Assembly (NCBI RefSeq): GCF_004217445.1
Contig: NZ_SHKX01000015.1
Location: forward strand, 124,001 to 188,000
Length of the DNA stretch: 64,000 nt
Reading direction: 5' to 3'
DNA from: Fluviicoccus keumensis
Lineage (GTDB): Bacteria > Pseudomonadota > Gammaproteobacteria > Pseudomonadales > Moraxellaceae
Positions within the stretch are counted from its first letter, which is position 1; each line of letters starts with the position of its first letter. Position numbers and translations under genes: made by a program. Positions 1 through 8,309 of the stretch are shown here, one piece after another. The notes under the pieces are model-generated. The model did not search any database and was not told the DNA's origin. It saw nothing but the letters and a program-made list of their open reading frames with translations.

Positions 1-339
1 CAGGATCAGCGTCTGGCCCACTTGGTATTTGCGGGCCAGATCCAGCAGGCGCTGGCTCCCCAGTACGTTGGCGGCGTAGCGGCCCTCCCGGCTGTATTCA
101 TTGGTGCCGATGCGGCCCAGATGGATAATGCTGTCGAAGTGATGTTCGCGGAACAGGTCCTCGAAGCGGCGTTTGTTGAAGTCCACCTGATAACTGGGAA
201 TGTCTTCCGGCATGCTCACTTCTCGCCGGGCATCGCAGACGACCAGGTTGTAATGACCGTGCAGGCGGTTGATGACCTGCTGCGCCAAGGCCCCGGCGGC
301 GCCGGTAATCAGGACGGTCTTTTTGCGGGGATCTTTCAT
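1..339 (-). CDS. NAD-dependent epimerase/dehydratase family protein (partial, C-terminus off window)
   Basis: The first 113 residues of a short-chain dehydrogenase of the extended (sugar epimerase-like) type are visible; the rest lies beyond base 1. The N-terminus has a beta strand followed by the nucleotide-binding loop TGAAGALA (a GxxGxxA variant of GxxGxxG), then a second strand ending in VVCDAR, and later SIIHLG, where family members contact the cofactor. The substrate cannot be told. Its ATG overlaps the stop of the upstream acyltransferase by an ATGA-type junction, so the two are probably co-transcribed and translationally coupled. The pairing suggests a lipid or glycolipid role, which is inference. 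Confidence 0.8.
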   Translation of the reverse strand, partial: MKDPRKKTVLITGAAGALAQQVINRLHGHYNLVVCDARREVSMPEDIPSYQVDFNKRRFEDLFREHHFDSIIHLGRIGTNEYSREGRYAANVLGSQRLLDLARKYQVGQTLIL

Positions 340-1154
340 GTTGTTGGTCCTTGTCCCCGTTGGTCGAGGCCTTGCTGAATCAGTTGCCGGATCTTGTTGC
401 GGACAGTTTCCACCTTGATTTCCAGATCGTCCTCGCACTGGATCGGCCCGGAAAAATAGAGCGGCTCGCCGTAGTGCAGCGTAACCTTCACCGGGAGCGG
501 GAAGGGCGGGGCGACCGCAACATAGGGCAGGCCCAGCCGCTTGGCCAGTCCTTTCAGGTTCCCCAGCATCGGCAGGGCCTCTTCACAACCGACAACCCCG
601 ACCGGGATGATCGGAGTATTGGTTTCAATGGCGATCTGCATGAAGCCGCAGCCGAAACGCTGGAGCTGGTAGCGTTTGCCGAAGCCCTTGGCGGTGCCGC
701 GGACGCCTTCCGGAAAAATAATGACGGCTTCTTCCTGCTTCAGCATGTCCAGGCAATTATGGGGTTCGCCCACGACGGCGCCGATGGCGTTGAGGAAGTT
801 GCCAAGGTAGGGAATATCGGGGAAAAAGCGCTCGACCATCGCGCGCGGCACGCGGGGGCCGAGCGGATTGGTCAGCATGCTGTAGCCGATCAGTGAGCCG
901 TCGAGCGGCACATAACCGGAATGGTTTGGCACGATCAACACCCGGCCCCGGGAGGGAATGTTCTCCAGGCCAAAGGACTCCACCCGGAAATAGCGTTCGT
1001 AGAAGGGGCGGGTCAGGGCGGCGGCGACATGACTGGTAGGCAGATGATAGCCCCAGCGGTCGTATTCCAGACTGCCCAGCGGCTTTCTCGCTTTCTCGAA
1101 AGCATCTCTGAGATCGGGCGGCATCAGCCGCTTCTCCAGGGTTCTGAGCAACAT
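336..1154 (-). CDS. Lysophospholipid acyltransferase family protein (MGAT-like LPLAT)
   Basis: A 272-residue protein of the PlsC/LPLAT superfamily, expected to move an acyl chain from acyl-CoA or acyl-ACP onto a glycerolipid at the inner membrane. It carries NHSGYVPLDG, the His-Asp motif in the form used by the MGAT-like LPLAT branch rather than the strict NHx4D, and later FPEGVRGTAKGF, the acceptor-binding block. The chosen start at 1154 has a good Shine-Dalgarno (GAGGGAA) a few bases upstream; the longer frame to 1238 has no such site. It is followed with overlap by the epimerase-like gene. The exact acceptor is not predictable. Confidence 0.85.
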   Translation of the reverse strand: MLLRTLEKRLMPPDLRDAFEKARKPLGSLEYDRWGYHLPTSHVAAALTRPFYERYFRVESFGLENIPSRGRVLIVPNHSGYVPLDGSLIGYSMLTNPLGPRVPRAMVERFFPDIPYLGNFLNAIGAVVGEPHNCLDMLKQEEAVIIFPEGVRGTAKGFGKRYQLQRFGCGFMQIAIETNTPIIPVGVVGCEEALPMLGNLKGLAKRLGLPYVAVAPPFPLPVKVTLHYGEPLYFSGPIQCEDDLEIKVETVRNKIRQLIQQGLDQRGQGPTT

Positions 1155-1266
1155 GGTTATTCCCTCAATGTGTCGGAGGTTATCGTAGCAATAAGGCCCT
1201 GAGGGTGTTAAGGGGAGAGAATACGGAATTTTCGTCACGTATTGACGAATGGCTACTGTCTTTAAC

Positions 1267-1296
1267 TTGACCCTGACACGGGGCCATTGCTATAAA
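1267..1296 (+). promoter_or_regulatory. Putative sigma70 promoter of hupB
   Basis: TTGACC (1267-1272) and TATAAA (1291-1296) are separated by 18 bases and lie about 75 bases before the hupB start. The match to the consensus boxes is seen directly; use as a promoter is inferred. Confidence 0.6.
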
Positions 1297-1369
1297 TGGC
1301 AACCTGTTGCGGTGCCTGTTTGCCGCGGACCTTTCTGCAACATCATCAAAGCAAGAACAAGGGGAAGAA

Positions 1370-1642
1370 ATGAACAAGTCCGAATTGATTGATGCCATCG
1401 CAGCCTCTGCCAACCTGACAAAGGCGGATGCTGGCCGGGCACTGGATGCGGTTACTGCAGCAATTACTGATGCCCTGAAGGCCGGTGATTCGGTGACTTT
1501 GGTTGGTTTTGGCACTTTCGGCGTCAAGGAGCGCGCAGCGCGTACCGGCCGTAACCCCAAGACCAACGAAAAGATTGAAATTGCCGCCCGCAAGGTGCCT
1601 GACTTCAAGGCCGGCAAGGGCCTGAAAGACGCCATCGCCTGA
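1370..1642 (+). CDS. hupB: DNA-binding protein HU
   Basis: A 90-residue HU-family nucleoid protein, full length for the family. It starts MNKSELIDAIA and contains GFGTFGVKERAARTGRNPKT, which includes the HU/IHF signature and the beta-arm with RxGRNPxT and its conserved Pro that intercalates into DNA. It works as a dimer that bends DNA without strong sequence preference. The start at 1370 is set by AAGGGGAAG just upstream; an in-frame extension to 1307 would run into the promoter region. It is flanked by its own promoter and terminator and precedes ppiD, the same order as in Pseudomonas. The beta-class name follows that position. Confidence 0.97.
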   Translation: MNKSELIDAIAASANLTKADAGRALDAVTAAITDALKAGDSVTLVGFGTFGVKERAARTGRNPKTNEKIEIAARKVPDFKAGKGLKDAIA

Positions 1643-1666
1643 ACGGCTGTTTCGCCGTACTGAAAA

Positions 1667-1691
1667 GCGCGCCCCTCATGGGCGCGTTTTT
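1667..1691 (+). terminator. Rho-independent terminator after hupB
   Basis: A GC-rich hairpin (GCGCCC paired with GGGCGC around a CTCAT loop) is followed by TTTTT, 25 bases after the hupB stop. Confidence 0.8.
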
Positions 1692-1720
1692 GTTGCAACA
1701 TCAACCTGTGGTGGAGATAC

Positions 1721-3613
1721 ATGGAAGCTTTTCGTGACCTTATCCGGGGCTGGCTGGGCAAAGCCTTGCTGGTCCTGCTGCTCGTACCATTCGCCTTGGT
1801 GGGTATCGAGTCCTATTTTGTCCGTGGACACGCCGCTCCGGCCGCCACTGTCAACGGCACCGACATTCCCATGACCAAGCTGGACAAGGCCCTGGAAAAG
1901 CAGAAGCAGGAAATCCTGTCCGGAATGGGGCCTGGCGCTGATGCCTCCCGCATTGATATGGCGGTCCTGCGTTCCGAAATCCTGCGCAACCTGGTCGATG
2001 AGGAACTGCTGCGGCAGGACGCTGCCAAGTCGGGATTTCTGGTTTCCGACGCCATGATCAGCCGCATGATCAGTGAGGAGCCTGCCTTTCAGGAGAACGG
2101 CAAGTTTTCCCCAAGCCGTTTTGCCCAGGTTCTCCGCAGCGTTGGCGAAGACCCGGCAACCTTTCCCGTTCAGGCCAAGGAACGTATCGCCCAGCGCCAG
2201 TTGATGTCCGGCATTATCGCGACCGGTTTCACGTCCCTGAATGAAATGAACCTGGTGACCCGCCTGAATAACCAGAAGCGTGATATTCACGTCCTGACCA
2301 TTCCCGCCATGCACTTTGTCGGAATGGTGCAGGCGACGGATGCCGAGGTGGCGGCGGAATACAAGCAACACCCGGATCGCTATACCTCTGAAGAAAAGGT
2401 GACCGCCGAATATGTTGCCTTGTCACCCGAGCGCTTCCAGTCAACGGTAACCATTACACAGGATGATCTTGACCAACGCTATGCGGAAAAGCTGAAGGCC
2501 CTGGAATCTAATGAGCAGCGTCATGCCAGCCACATCCTGATCAAGGTGGATGACAAGACCAAGGACGCGGATGCTCGGGCGAAAATCCAGGCGATCGAAA
2601 AGCGCGTCAAGGCCGGTGAAGATTTCGGGAAGCTGGCAAAGGAACTGTCCCAGGATCCGGGCTCCGCGGCTAACAATGGGGATTTGGGGATGGCAGGTCA
2701 TGGCATGTTCGTTCCCGAGTTTGAAAAGGCGCTGTTTGCCCTGAAAACCGGCGAAGTCTCCGCTCCGGTCAAGACCCAGTTTGGCTATCACCTGATCAAG
2801 CTGCTGGATGTTCAGAAAGCGGCCGTACCGACGCTGGCGGACATGCGCGCCGAACTGGAAACCGAGGTGCGCCAGATCAAGGCCGAAGACGCTTTCAATG
2901 AAGCGATCGAGAAGCTGGACGCCACTGCCTACGAGTCATCAGACTTGAAGGACATCGCGAAGGCCTATCAGCTGCCGGTTGAAGTCACCACTCCGTTCAC
3001 GCTCAAGGGCGGAGATGGTGTTGCCGCCAACCGCAAATTCGTTCAAACCGCCTTCAGCGATGATCTGCTCAAGGACGGGAAGAACTCTGCCGGTCTGCGC
3101 CTGGAAGACAAGCGCGTGGTTTGGCTGCGGGTGAAGAGTCATGACAAGGCGGCCCTGAAGCCGCTGGCGGATGTGACCGGGATGATCCGGCTGCGGCTGC
3201 AGTTGGAGAAGGCTTCGGCGATGGCGCGCACGCATGCCGAGAATGCGGCCAAGGCCCTTGCGGCTGGCAAGAGCCCTGCCGAAATCGCAGCGGCTGAACA
3301 ACTGCAATGGGTCGATTTCGCGGCGGTGACCCGCTCGGCGCAAACACCCTCGGCGGATATCCAGAAAGTCGCGTTCCGCTTGCCAGCCCCCAAGGCTGGC
3401 AGTTGGTCGGCCGATGCCAAGCCCTTGGGCAAGGATTTCGCCGTCATCGCCATTAGCGCCGTGACGGAAGACCTTACCCCCTTGGCGCCTGAACAGCGTC
3501 AGCAACTTGCGCAAGCCCAGGGAACCATGCGCGGCCAGCAGGAACTGATGGATTACGTTGAGTACTTGCGCAGCAAGGCCAAGATCGAGATCATCAAGCC
3601 TGAGAAAAACTGA
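1721..3613 (+). CDS. ppiD: Periplasmic chaperone / peptidyl-prolyl isomerase D
   Basis: A 630-residue membrane-anchored folding factor of the PpiD/SurA group. A single N-terminal membrane helix (about residues 13-33) is followed by the SurA-N-like chaperone region (about 35-200), one parvulin domain (about 265-360, with RHASHILIK, GDLGMAGHGMFVPEFE and FGYHLIKLL) and a long C-terminal domain. In E. coli, PpiD sits near the SecYEG exit and helps newly exported envelope proteins; its parvulin domain is reported to be nearly inactive. Length fits the family (about 620). It follows hupB, as in many gammaproteobacteria, but a terminator separates them. Confidence 0.95.
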   Translation: MEAFRDLIRGWLGKALLVLLLVPFALVGIESYFVRGHAAPAATVNGTDIPMTKLDKALEKQKQEILSGMGPGADASRIDMAVLRSEILRNLVDEELLRQDAAKSGFLVSDAMISRMISEEPAFQENGKFSPSRFAQVLRSVGEDPATFPVQAKERIAQRQLMSGIIATGFTSLNEMNLVTRLNNQKRDIHVLTIPAMHFVGMVQATDAEVAAEYKQHPDRYTSEEKVTAEYVALSPERFQSTVTITQDDLDQRYAEKLKALESNEQRHASHILIKVDDKTKDADARAKIQAIEKRVKAGEDFGKLAKELSQDPGSAANNGDLGMAGHGMFVPEFEKALFALKTGEVSAPVKTQFGYHLIKLLDVQKAAVPTLADMRAELETEVRQIKAEDAFNEAIEKLDATAYESSDLKDIAKAYQLPVEVTTPFTLKGGDGVAANRKFVQTAFSDDLLKDGKNSAGLRLEDKRVVWLRVKSHDKAALKPLADVTGMIRLRLQLEKASAMARTHAENAAKALAAGKSPAEIAAAEQLQWVDFAAVTRSAQTPSADIQKVAFRLPAPKAGSWSADAKPLGKDFAVIAISAVTEDLTPLAPEQRQQLAQAQGTMRGQQELMDYVEYLRSKAKIEIIKPEKN

Positions 3614-3630
3614 TGTCCTGATCTATCGTA

Positions 3631-3666
3631 AAAACAAAGCCCGCCAATTGGCGGGCTTTGTTTTTA
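3631..3666 (+). terminator. Terminator between convergent ppiD and fabI
   Basis: AAAGCCCGCC-AATT-GGCGGGCTTT is followed by TTTTT; the mirrored A-run on the left lets it serve both strands. ppiD and fabI converge here. Confidence 0.85.
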
Positions 3667-3676
3667 CAGCGACCGG

Positions 3677-4462
3677 TTATTCCAGCGGGGGCATGGCGGT
3701 GGTGTTGAAACCGCCATCGACATAGAGAATCTCGGCGCTGATGCCGGAGGCCAGGTCAGAGCAGAGGAAAGCGGCGGCGTTTCCGACTTCTTCAATCGTG
3801 ACGTTGCGGCGCAACGGGGTCGCGGACTCGTTGTAGGCCAGCATCTTGCGGAAGTTTTTGATGCCGCTGGCCGCGAGGGTGCGAATCGGCCCGGCGGAAA
3901 TGCCATTGACGCGGATACCCAGGGGGCCGAGGCTGGACGCAAGATAGCGAACGTTGGCTTCCAGTGAGGCCTTGGCCAAACCCATGACGTTATAGTTGGG
4001 AAGCACCCGTTCCGAACCCTGATAGGTCAGTGTCAGGATGACGCCGCGGTTCTTTTCCAGCATGGGCTTGGCGGCCTTGGCCAACGCCAGCAGGCTGTAG
4101 CTGCTGATATCATGGGCGATACGGAAGCCTTCACGAGTCGTGACATCGACAAAGTCACCTTCCAGTTGGTCCCCAGGAGCAAAGGCGACCGAGTGAATCA
4201 GACCGTCCAGTCCCTCCCAGTGAGCGGAGAGTCCGGCAAAAACAGCGGCTACCTCCGCGTCATTGCTGACATCGCAGGGGAAAACCAGGCTGGAGCCGAA
4301 AGTGGCGGCGAACTCTTCCACGCGGGACTTGAGCTTTTCGTTCTGGTAGGTGAAGGCAAGTTCCGCGCCTTCGCGGTGCATGGCGGCGGCGATGCCGTAG
4401 GCAATGGAAAGTTTGCTGGCGACGCCGACGATCAGAACCCTTTTACCGGACATAAAACCCAT
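3677..4462 (-). CDS. fabI: Enoyl-[acyl-carrier-protein] reductase [NADH]
   Basis: A 261-residue SDR enzyme that catalyses the last reduction step of each fatty acid elongation cycle, using NADH. It shows the FabI-specific nucleotide motif GVASKLSIAYG in place of the classical SDR glycine motif, and the catalytic YNVMGLAK (Tyr-x6-Lys) preceded by LTYQGSERVLPN. Length matches E. coli FabI (262). The start at 4462 has AGGAGC upstream; a second ATG three codons inside is possible. It stands alone, convergent with ppiD and downstream of the yej operon. The other Fab enzymes lie near 49-53 kb. Confidence 0.96.
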   Translation of the reverse strand: MGFMSGKRVLIVGVASKLSIAYGIAAAMHREGAELAFTYQNEKLKSRVEEFAATFGSSLVFPCDVSNDAEVAAVFAGLSAHWEGLDGLIHSVAFAPGDQLEGDFVDVTTREGFRIAHDISSYSLLALAKAAKPMLEKNRGVILTLTYQGSERVLPNYNVMGLAKASLEANVRYLASSLGPLGIRVNGISAGPIRTLAASGIKNFRKMLAYNESATPLRRNVTIEEVGNAAAFLCSDLASGISAEILYVDGGFNTTAMPPLE

Positions 4463-4585
4463 GTTGTGCTCCTGTTTAACGTATGTGGTCAAGGCTAGCG
4501 GAGGCGGTCGCATGACGGGCGGCCGATAACCGCCCCGGAGTGTGCCACAAATCTTCGCAGGTTCTCCAGTCGAAGATATTCCGGT

Positions 4586-6211
4586 TCAGGGGTGATCGCC
4601 GGCAAAGGCGGCGGCCATCAACTGCCGGGTATAGTCGGATACCGGGTTGCTGAAAACCGTTTCCGTATCACCGGTTTCGACCATTTCGCCGAAGCGCATC
4701 ACCAGCACTCGGTGACTGACCGCCCGCACCACCTTCAGGTCGTGGCTGATGAACAGGCAGGAGAAGCCCAGTTCAGCCTGCAATCGGCGCAGCAGCAACA
4801 CAATCTGTTTTTGTACGGTACGGTCCAGAGCGGAGGTGGGTTCATCCAGAATCAGGACTTTCGGCTTCAGCACCAGCGCCCGGGCGATGGCAATCCGTTG
4901 CCGTTGGCCGCCGGAGAACTCGTGCGGGTAGCGGTGCCGGGTGTCGGGATCCATTTCGACGGCCGTCAGCGCTTCGATGACCCGCGCTTCCCGGGCTTCG
5001 GCCGTCAGCGTGGAAAGCTCCAGGCCTTCGGCGACGATCTGCCCGACACTGAGACGCGGACTAAGGCTGCCATAAGGATCCTGGAAAACGATCTGCAGGT
5101 CTTTGCGCATCGGCCGTAAGACGGATTGCGCCAGATGGTGAATCTCCCGCCCCAGGAATACGATACGTCCGTCGCTGATTTCCGTCAGGCGGGTCACGGC
5201 GAAGGCGAGCGTCGACTTGCCCGAACCGCTCTCGCCAACCACACCCAGGGTTTCCCCTTGCCGCAGTTGCAGGGAGAGGTCCGTCACCGCCTTGATATGA
5301 CCGACCGTGCGCTTCAGAAAACCCTTGCGGATCGGGAACCAGATGCGCAGCTTGTCTACGGTCAGGATCGTAGCGGCGTCGGCCGGAACCGGTGCGGGCT
5401 GCCCTTCTGGTTCGGCGGCCAGCAGCATACGGGTATAGGGATGTTGCGGATCGGCAAACAGGGTATCGGTGGCATTCATTTCCACCAGTCGGCCTTGCTG
5501 CATGACGCCGACTTTATCCGCAAAGCGGCGCACCAGCCCCAGATCGTGTGAAATCAGCAGCACTGAAAGCCCCAACTTCTGTTGAAGCTGCCTGAGAAGG
5601 CTCAGGATCTGTTCCTGCAAGGTGACATCAAGGGCAGTCGTCGGTTCGTCGGCGATCAGCAGGGCGGGGCGGTTTGCCAGGGCCATGGCGATCATGACGC
5701 GCTGTCGCTGGCCGCCGGAGAGCTCATGCGGGTAACTGTTGACCCGTCCGGTGGGATCGGGAATACCGACTTCCTCAAGCAGCGTGATGGTACGGGCCCG
5801 GATGGCGGTCGCGGTATCCGGGTGGTGTTGCATCATGATTTCGTCAATCTGACGGCCGATGGTGTGCAACGGGTTCAGCGAGGTCATCGGCTCCTGGAAG
5901 ATCATGCTGACACGTTCGCCGCGCACTTGTTGCAGGCGGGATTCGGGAGCGGCCAGTAGTTCTTCGCCTTCCAGTCGAATCGAGCCGTCGCAGCGGGCGT
6001 TATCCGGCAACAGCTTCAGGATGGACAGCGCAGTCAGGGATTTGCCCGATCCGCTTTCACCGACAATGGCCAGCATTTCCCCGCGCTGGATGGAAAGGCT
6101 GACCGCCTGCACCGGCGTGCTTTCCTGGCCATGCTGTGCAAAGCGGACCGTCAGACGGTCGATCGCCAACAGCTCGCCGGTCTTATTGCTTGCGGGGGTC
6201 GAAAGCGTCAC
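4586..6211 (-). CDS. yejF: Peptide ABC transporter, double ATP-binding subunit
   Basis: A 541-residue cytoplasmic ATPase with two complete ABC domains. Each has GESGSGKS as Walker A (residues 51-58 and about 325) and an LSGGQRQR/FSGGQRQR signature. It powers the YejBE pore. The start is GTG at 6211, overlapping the end of yejE by 29 bases, with CGGAGAAG upstream. The four-gene yejABEF order is that of the E. coli microcin C / peptide importer; the Pseudomonas version at this genomic position is known as Npp and takes up peptidyl-nucleoside antibiotics. Natural substrates are probably oligopeptides. Confidence 0.93.
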   Translation of the reverse strand: MTLSTPASNKTGELLAIDRLTVRFAQHGQESTPVQAVSLSIQRGEMLAIVGESGSGKSLTALSILKLLPDNARCDGSIRLEGEELLAAPESRLQQVRGERVSMIFQEPMTSLNPLHTIGRQIDEIMMQHHPDTATAIRARTITLLEEVGIPDPTGRVNSYPHELSGGQRQRVMIAMALANRPALLIADEPTTALDVTLQEQILSLLRQLQQKLGLSVLLISHDLGLVRRFADKVGVMQQGRLVEMNATDTLFADPQHPYTRMLLAAEPEGQPAPVPADAATILTVDKLRIWFPIRKGFLKRTVGHIKAVTDLSLQLRQGETLGVVGESGSGKSTLAFAVTRLTEISDGRIVFLGREIHHLAQSVLRPMRKDLQIVFQDPYGSLSPRLSVGQIVAEGLELSTLTAEAREARVIEALTAVEMDPDTRHRYPHEFSGGQRQRIAIARALVLKPKVLILDEPTSALDRTVQKQIVLLLRRLQAELGFSCLFISHDLKVVRAVSHRVLVMRFGEMVETGDTETVFSNPVSDYTRQLMAAAFAGDHP

Positions 6212-7202
6212 GGGCGGCTTCTCCGATAAAGACGAGCAGTGTCAGCAGGATACCCAGCGTCAGGAACGCGGACAGGCCCAGCCAAGGGGCGGTCAGGTTG
6301 TTCTTGCCCTGCGCGACCAGCTCTCCCAGCGAGGGTGATCCGACCGGCAGGCCGAAGCCGAGAAAATCCAGTGAGGTCAGCAGGCTGATGGCGCCGGTGA
6401 AAATGAACGGCAGATAGGACAACGTCGATACCATGGCGTTAGGCAGGATATGCCGGAACATGATCTTGCGGTCGCTGAGACCCAGCGCCCGCGCCGCCCT
6501 GACATATTCCAGATTACGGCCGCGCAGGAACTCCGCGCGCACCAGCCCGGTCAGTTCATGCCAGGAGAACAGCAGCATCAGTCCCAACAGCCACCAGAAC
6601 CCCGGCTGCACCAGGCTGGCCAGAATGATTAGCATGAACAGCATCGGCAGTCCGGACCAGATCTCGATCACCCGCTGTCCGACCAGATCCACCCAGCCGC
6701 CGTAATATCCTTGCAGCGCTCCTGCGGCAATGCCGATGACCGAACTGCCGAGGGTCAGCGTCAGGGCGAAAAGGACCGAGATGCGGAAGCCGTAGATGAT
6801 ACGGGCCAGCACATCACGCCCCTGATCATCGGTGCCGAACAGGTTTTCGTTGGAAGGCGGGGCCGGGGCCGGAACACTGAGGTTGTAATTGATGGTGCTG
6901 TAGCTGTAGCGGATTGGCGGCCACAGTATCCAGCCCTTGGCCTGGATCAGCTCCGCCACATAGGGGTCGCGGTAGTCCGTGTTGCTGGCCAGGGTTCCGC
7001 CAAAGACGGTTTCCGGGTAATCCTTCAGCACCGGAACATAGAGTTTCTGCTGGAAGGAAACCAGCAACGGTCTGTCGTTGGCCAGCAGTTCGGCAAACAG
7101 GCTGAGGGCAAACAGGATCATGAAAATCCACAGCGAGACATAGCCGCGACGGTTGTTCTTGAATTTCTGCCAGCGACGCTGGTTGACGGGTGACAATCCC
7201 AT
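6183..7202 (-). CDS. yejE: Peptide ABC transporter, inner-membrane permease
   Basis: A 339-residue DppC/OppC-type permease. A first membrane helix near residues 20-40 is followed by a long periplasmic segment, typical of YejE, and then the BPD_transp_1 core, including the EAA-type loop EFLRGRNLEYVRAARALGLS that contacts the ATPase. NLFGTDDQGRDVLARIIYG is the characteristic block ahead of the core domain. It lies between yejB (3-base gap) and yejF (29-base overlap). Confidence 0.93.
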   Translation of the reverse strand: MGLSPVNQRRWQKFKNNRRGYVSLWIFMILFALSLFAELLANDRPLLVSFQQKLYVPVLKDYPETVFGGTLASNTDYRDPYVAELIQAKGWILWPPIRYSYSTINYNLSVPAPAPPSNENLFGTDDQGRDVLARIIYGFRISVLFALTLTLGSSVIGIAAGALQGYYGGWVDLVGQRVIEIWSGLPMLFMLIILASLVQPGFWWLLGLMLLFSWHELTGLVRAEFLRGRNLEYVRAARALGLSDRKIMFRHILPNAMVSTLSYLPFIFTGAISLLTSLDFLGFGLPVGSPSLGELVAQGKNNLTAPWLGLSAFLTLGILLTLLVFIGEAARDAFDPRKQ

Positions 7203-7205
7203 GAT

Positions 7206-8300
7206 TTATCCCCGGCTCTCGAAGTCAATGCGCGGATCGATCCACGTATAGATCAGATCGCTGATGATGCGCAGGATCAGGCCGAGCAGGGTGAAAATGA
7301 ACAGCGTGCCGAAGATCACGGGATAGTCGCGGTTGATCGCCGACTGGAAGCTGAGCAGCCCAAGGCCATCCAGATTGAAAATGACCTCAATGAGAAAGGA
7401 GCCGGTAAAAAAGATCGACAATAGCGCCGACGGGAAACCGGCAATGATGATGAGCATGGCGTTACGGAAGACATGGCCATAGAGCACCTGGGTGTCGTTC
7501 AGCCCCTTGGCGCGGGCCGTGACGACATACTGCTTGTGGATTTCGTCGAGAAAGGCGTTCTTGGTCAGGATGGTCAGCGTGGCGAAACCGCCAATGGTCA
7601 TGCATAACGTTGGCAGCACCAGATGATGCGCATAATCCAGAGCCTTGCCGATCGGGCTGAGGGTCTGGAAATTGTCGGAAACCAGGCCCTGCATCGGGAA
7701 CCATTGCCAGTAGCTGCCGCCTGCGAACAGCACGATCAGCAGGATAGCGAAGAGGAACCCCGGAATGGCGTAGCCGACGATGATCAGGGTGCTGGTGGCG
7801 ATATCAAAACGGCTGCCGTGATGGATCGCCTTGCGGATACCCATCGGAATGGAAACCAGATAAACCAGCAGGGTGCTCCAGAGACCCAGTGAGATGGAAA
7901 CCGGCATCTTCTCGACAATCAGGCCGATCACGCTTTTGTCGCGGAAGAAACTCTGCCCGAAATCGAAGCGCGCATAGCTGCTGAGCATCAGCCAGAAGCG
8001 CTCGGCGGGCGGCTTGTCGAATCCGTACTGGCGCTCCAGATCCTTGATCAGTTCGGGATCCAGACCCTGTGCGCCGCGATAGGGGCTTTCCTTGCCCTGG
8101 CTGTTGCCGCCGGAGGTCATGTCGCCGGCTGCGCCGCCGCTGACCGGATTCCCCCGTGTGTCCAGTCCCTTGGCCTTGGCGATGGCCTGTTCGACCGGCC
8201 CGCCGGGAGCCGCCTGCACGATCACGAAATTGATCAGCAGGATGCCCAGCAGGGTGGGGATCACCAGCAGCAGGCGTCGCAGCAGGTATGCCAGCATCAT
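7206..8300 (-). CDS. yejB: Peptide ABC transporter, inner-membrane permease
   Basis: A 364-residue DppB/OppB-type permease. It begins with the usual amphipathic stretch and first helix (LAYLLRRLLLVIPTLLGI) and carries a long periplasmic loop with QYGFDKPPAERFWLM. The EAA-type loop is KQYVVTARAKGLNDTQVLY, in the last third. The start could be either of two adjacent Met codons. It pairs with YejE to form the pore. It lies nine bases after yejA and three bases before yejE, so a single transcript is likely. Confidence 0.93.
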   Translation of the reverse strand: MMLAYLLRRLLLVIPTLLGILLINFVIVQAAPGGPVEQAIAKAKGLDTRGNPVSGGAAGDMTSGGNSQGKESPYRGAQGLDPELIKDLERQYGFDKPPAERFWLMLSSYARFDFGQSFFRDKSVIGLIVEKMPVSISLGLWSTLLVYLVSIPMGIRKAIHHGSRFDIATSTLIIVGYAIPGFLFAILLIVLFAGGSYWQWFPMQGLVSDNFQTLSPIGKALDYAHHLVLPTLCMTIGGFATLTILTKNAFLDEIHKQYVVTARAKGLNDTQVLYGHVFRNAMLIIIAGFPSALLSIFFTGSFLIEVIFNLDGLGLLSFQSAINRDYPVIFGTLFIFTLLGLILRIISDLIYTWIDPRIDFESRG

Positions 8301-8309
8301 GCCTCTCCG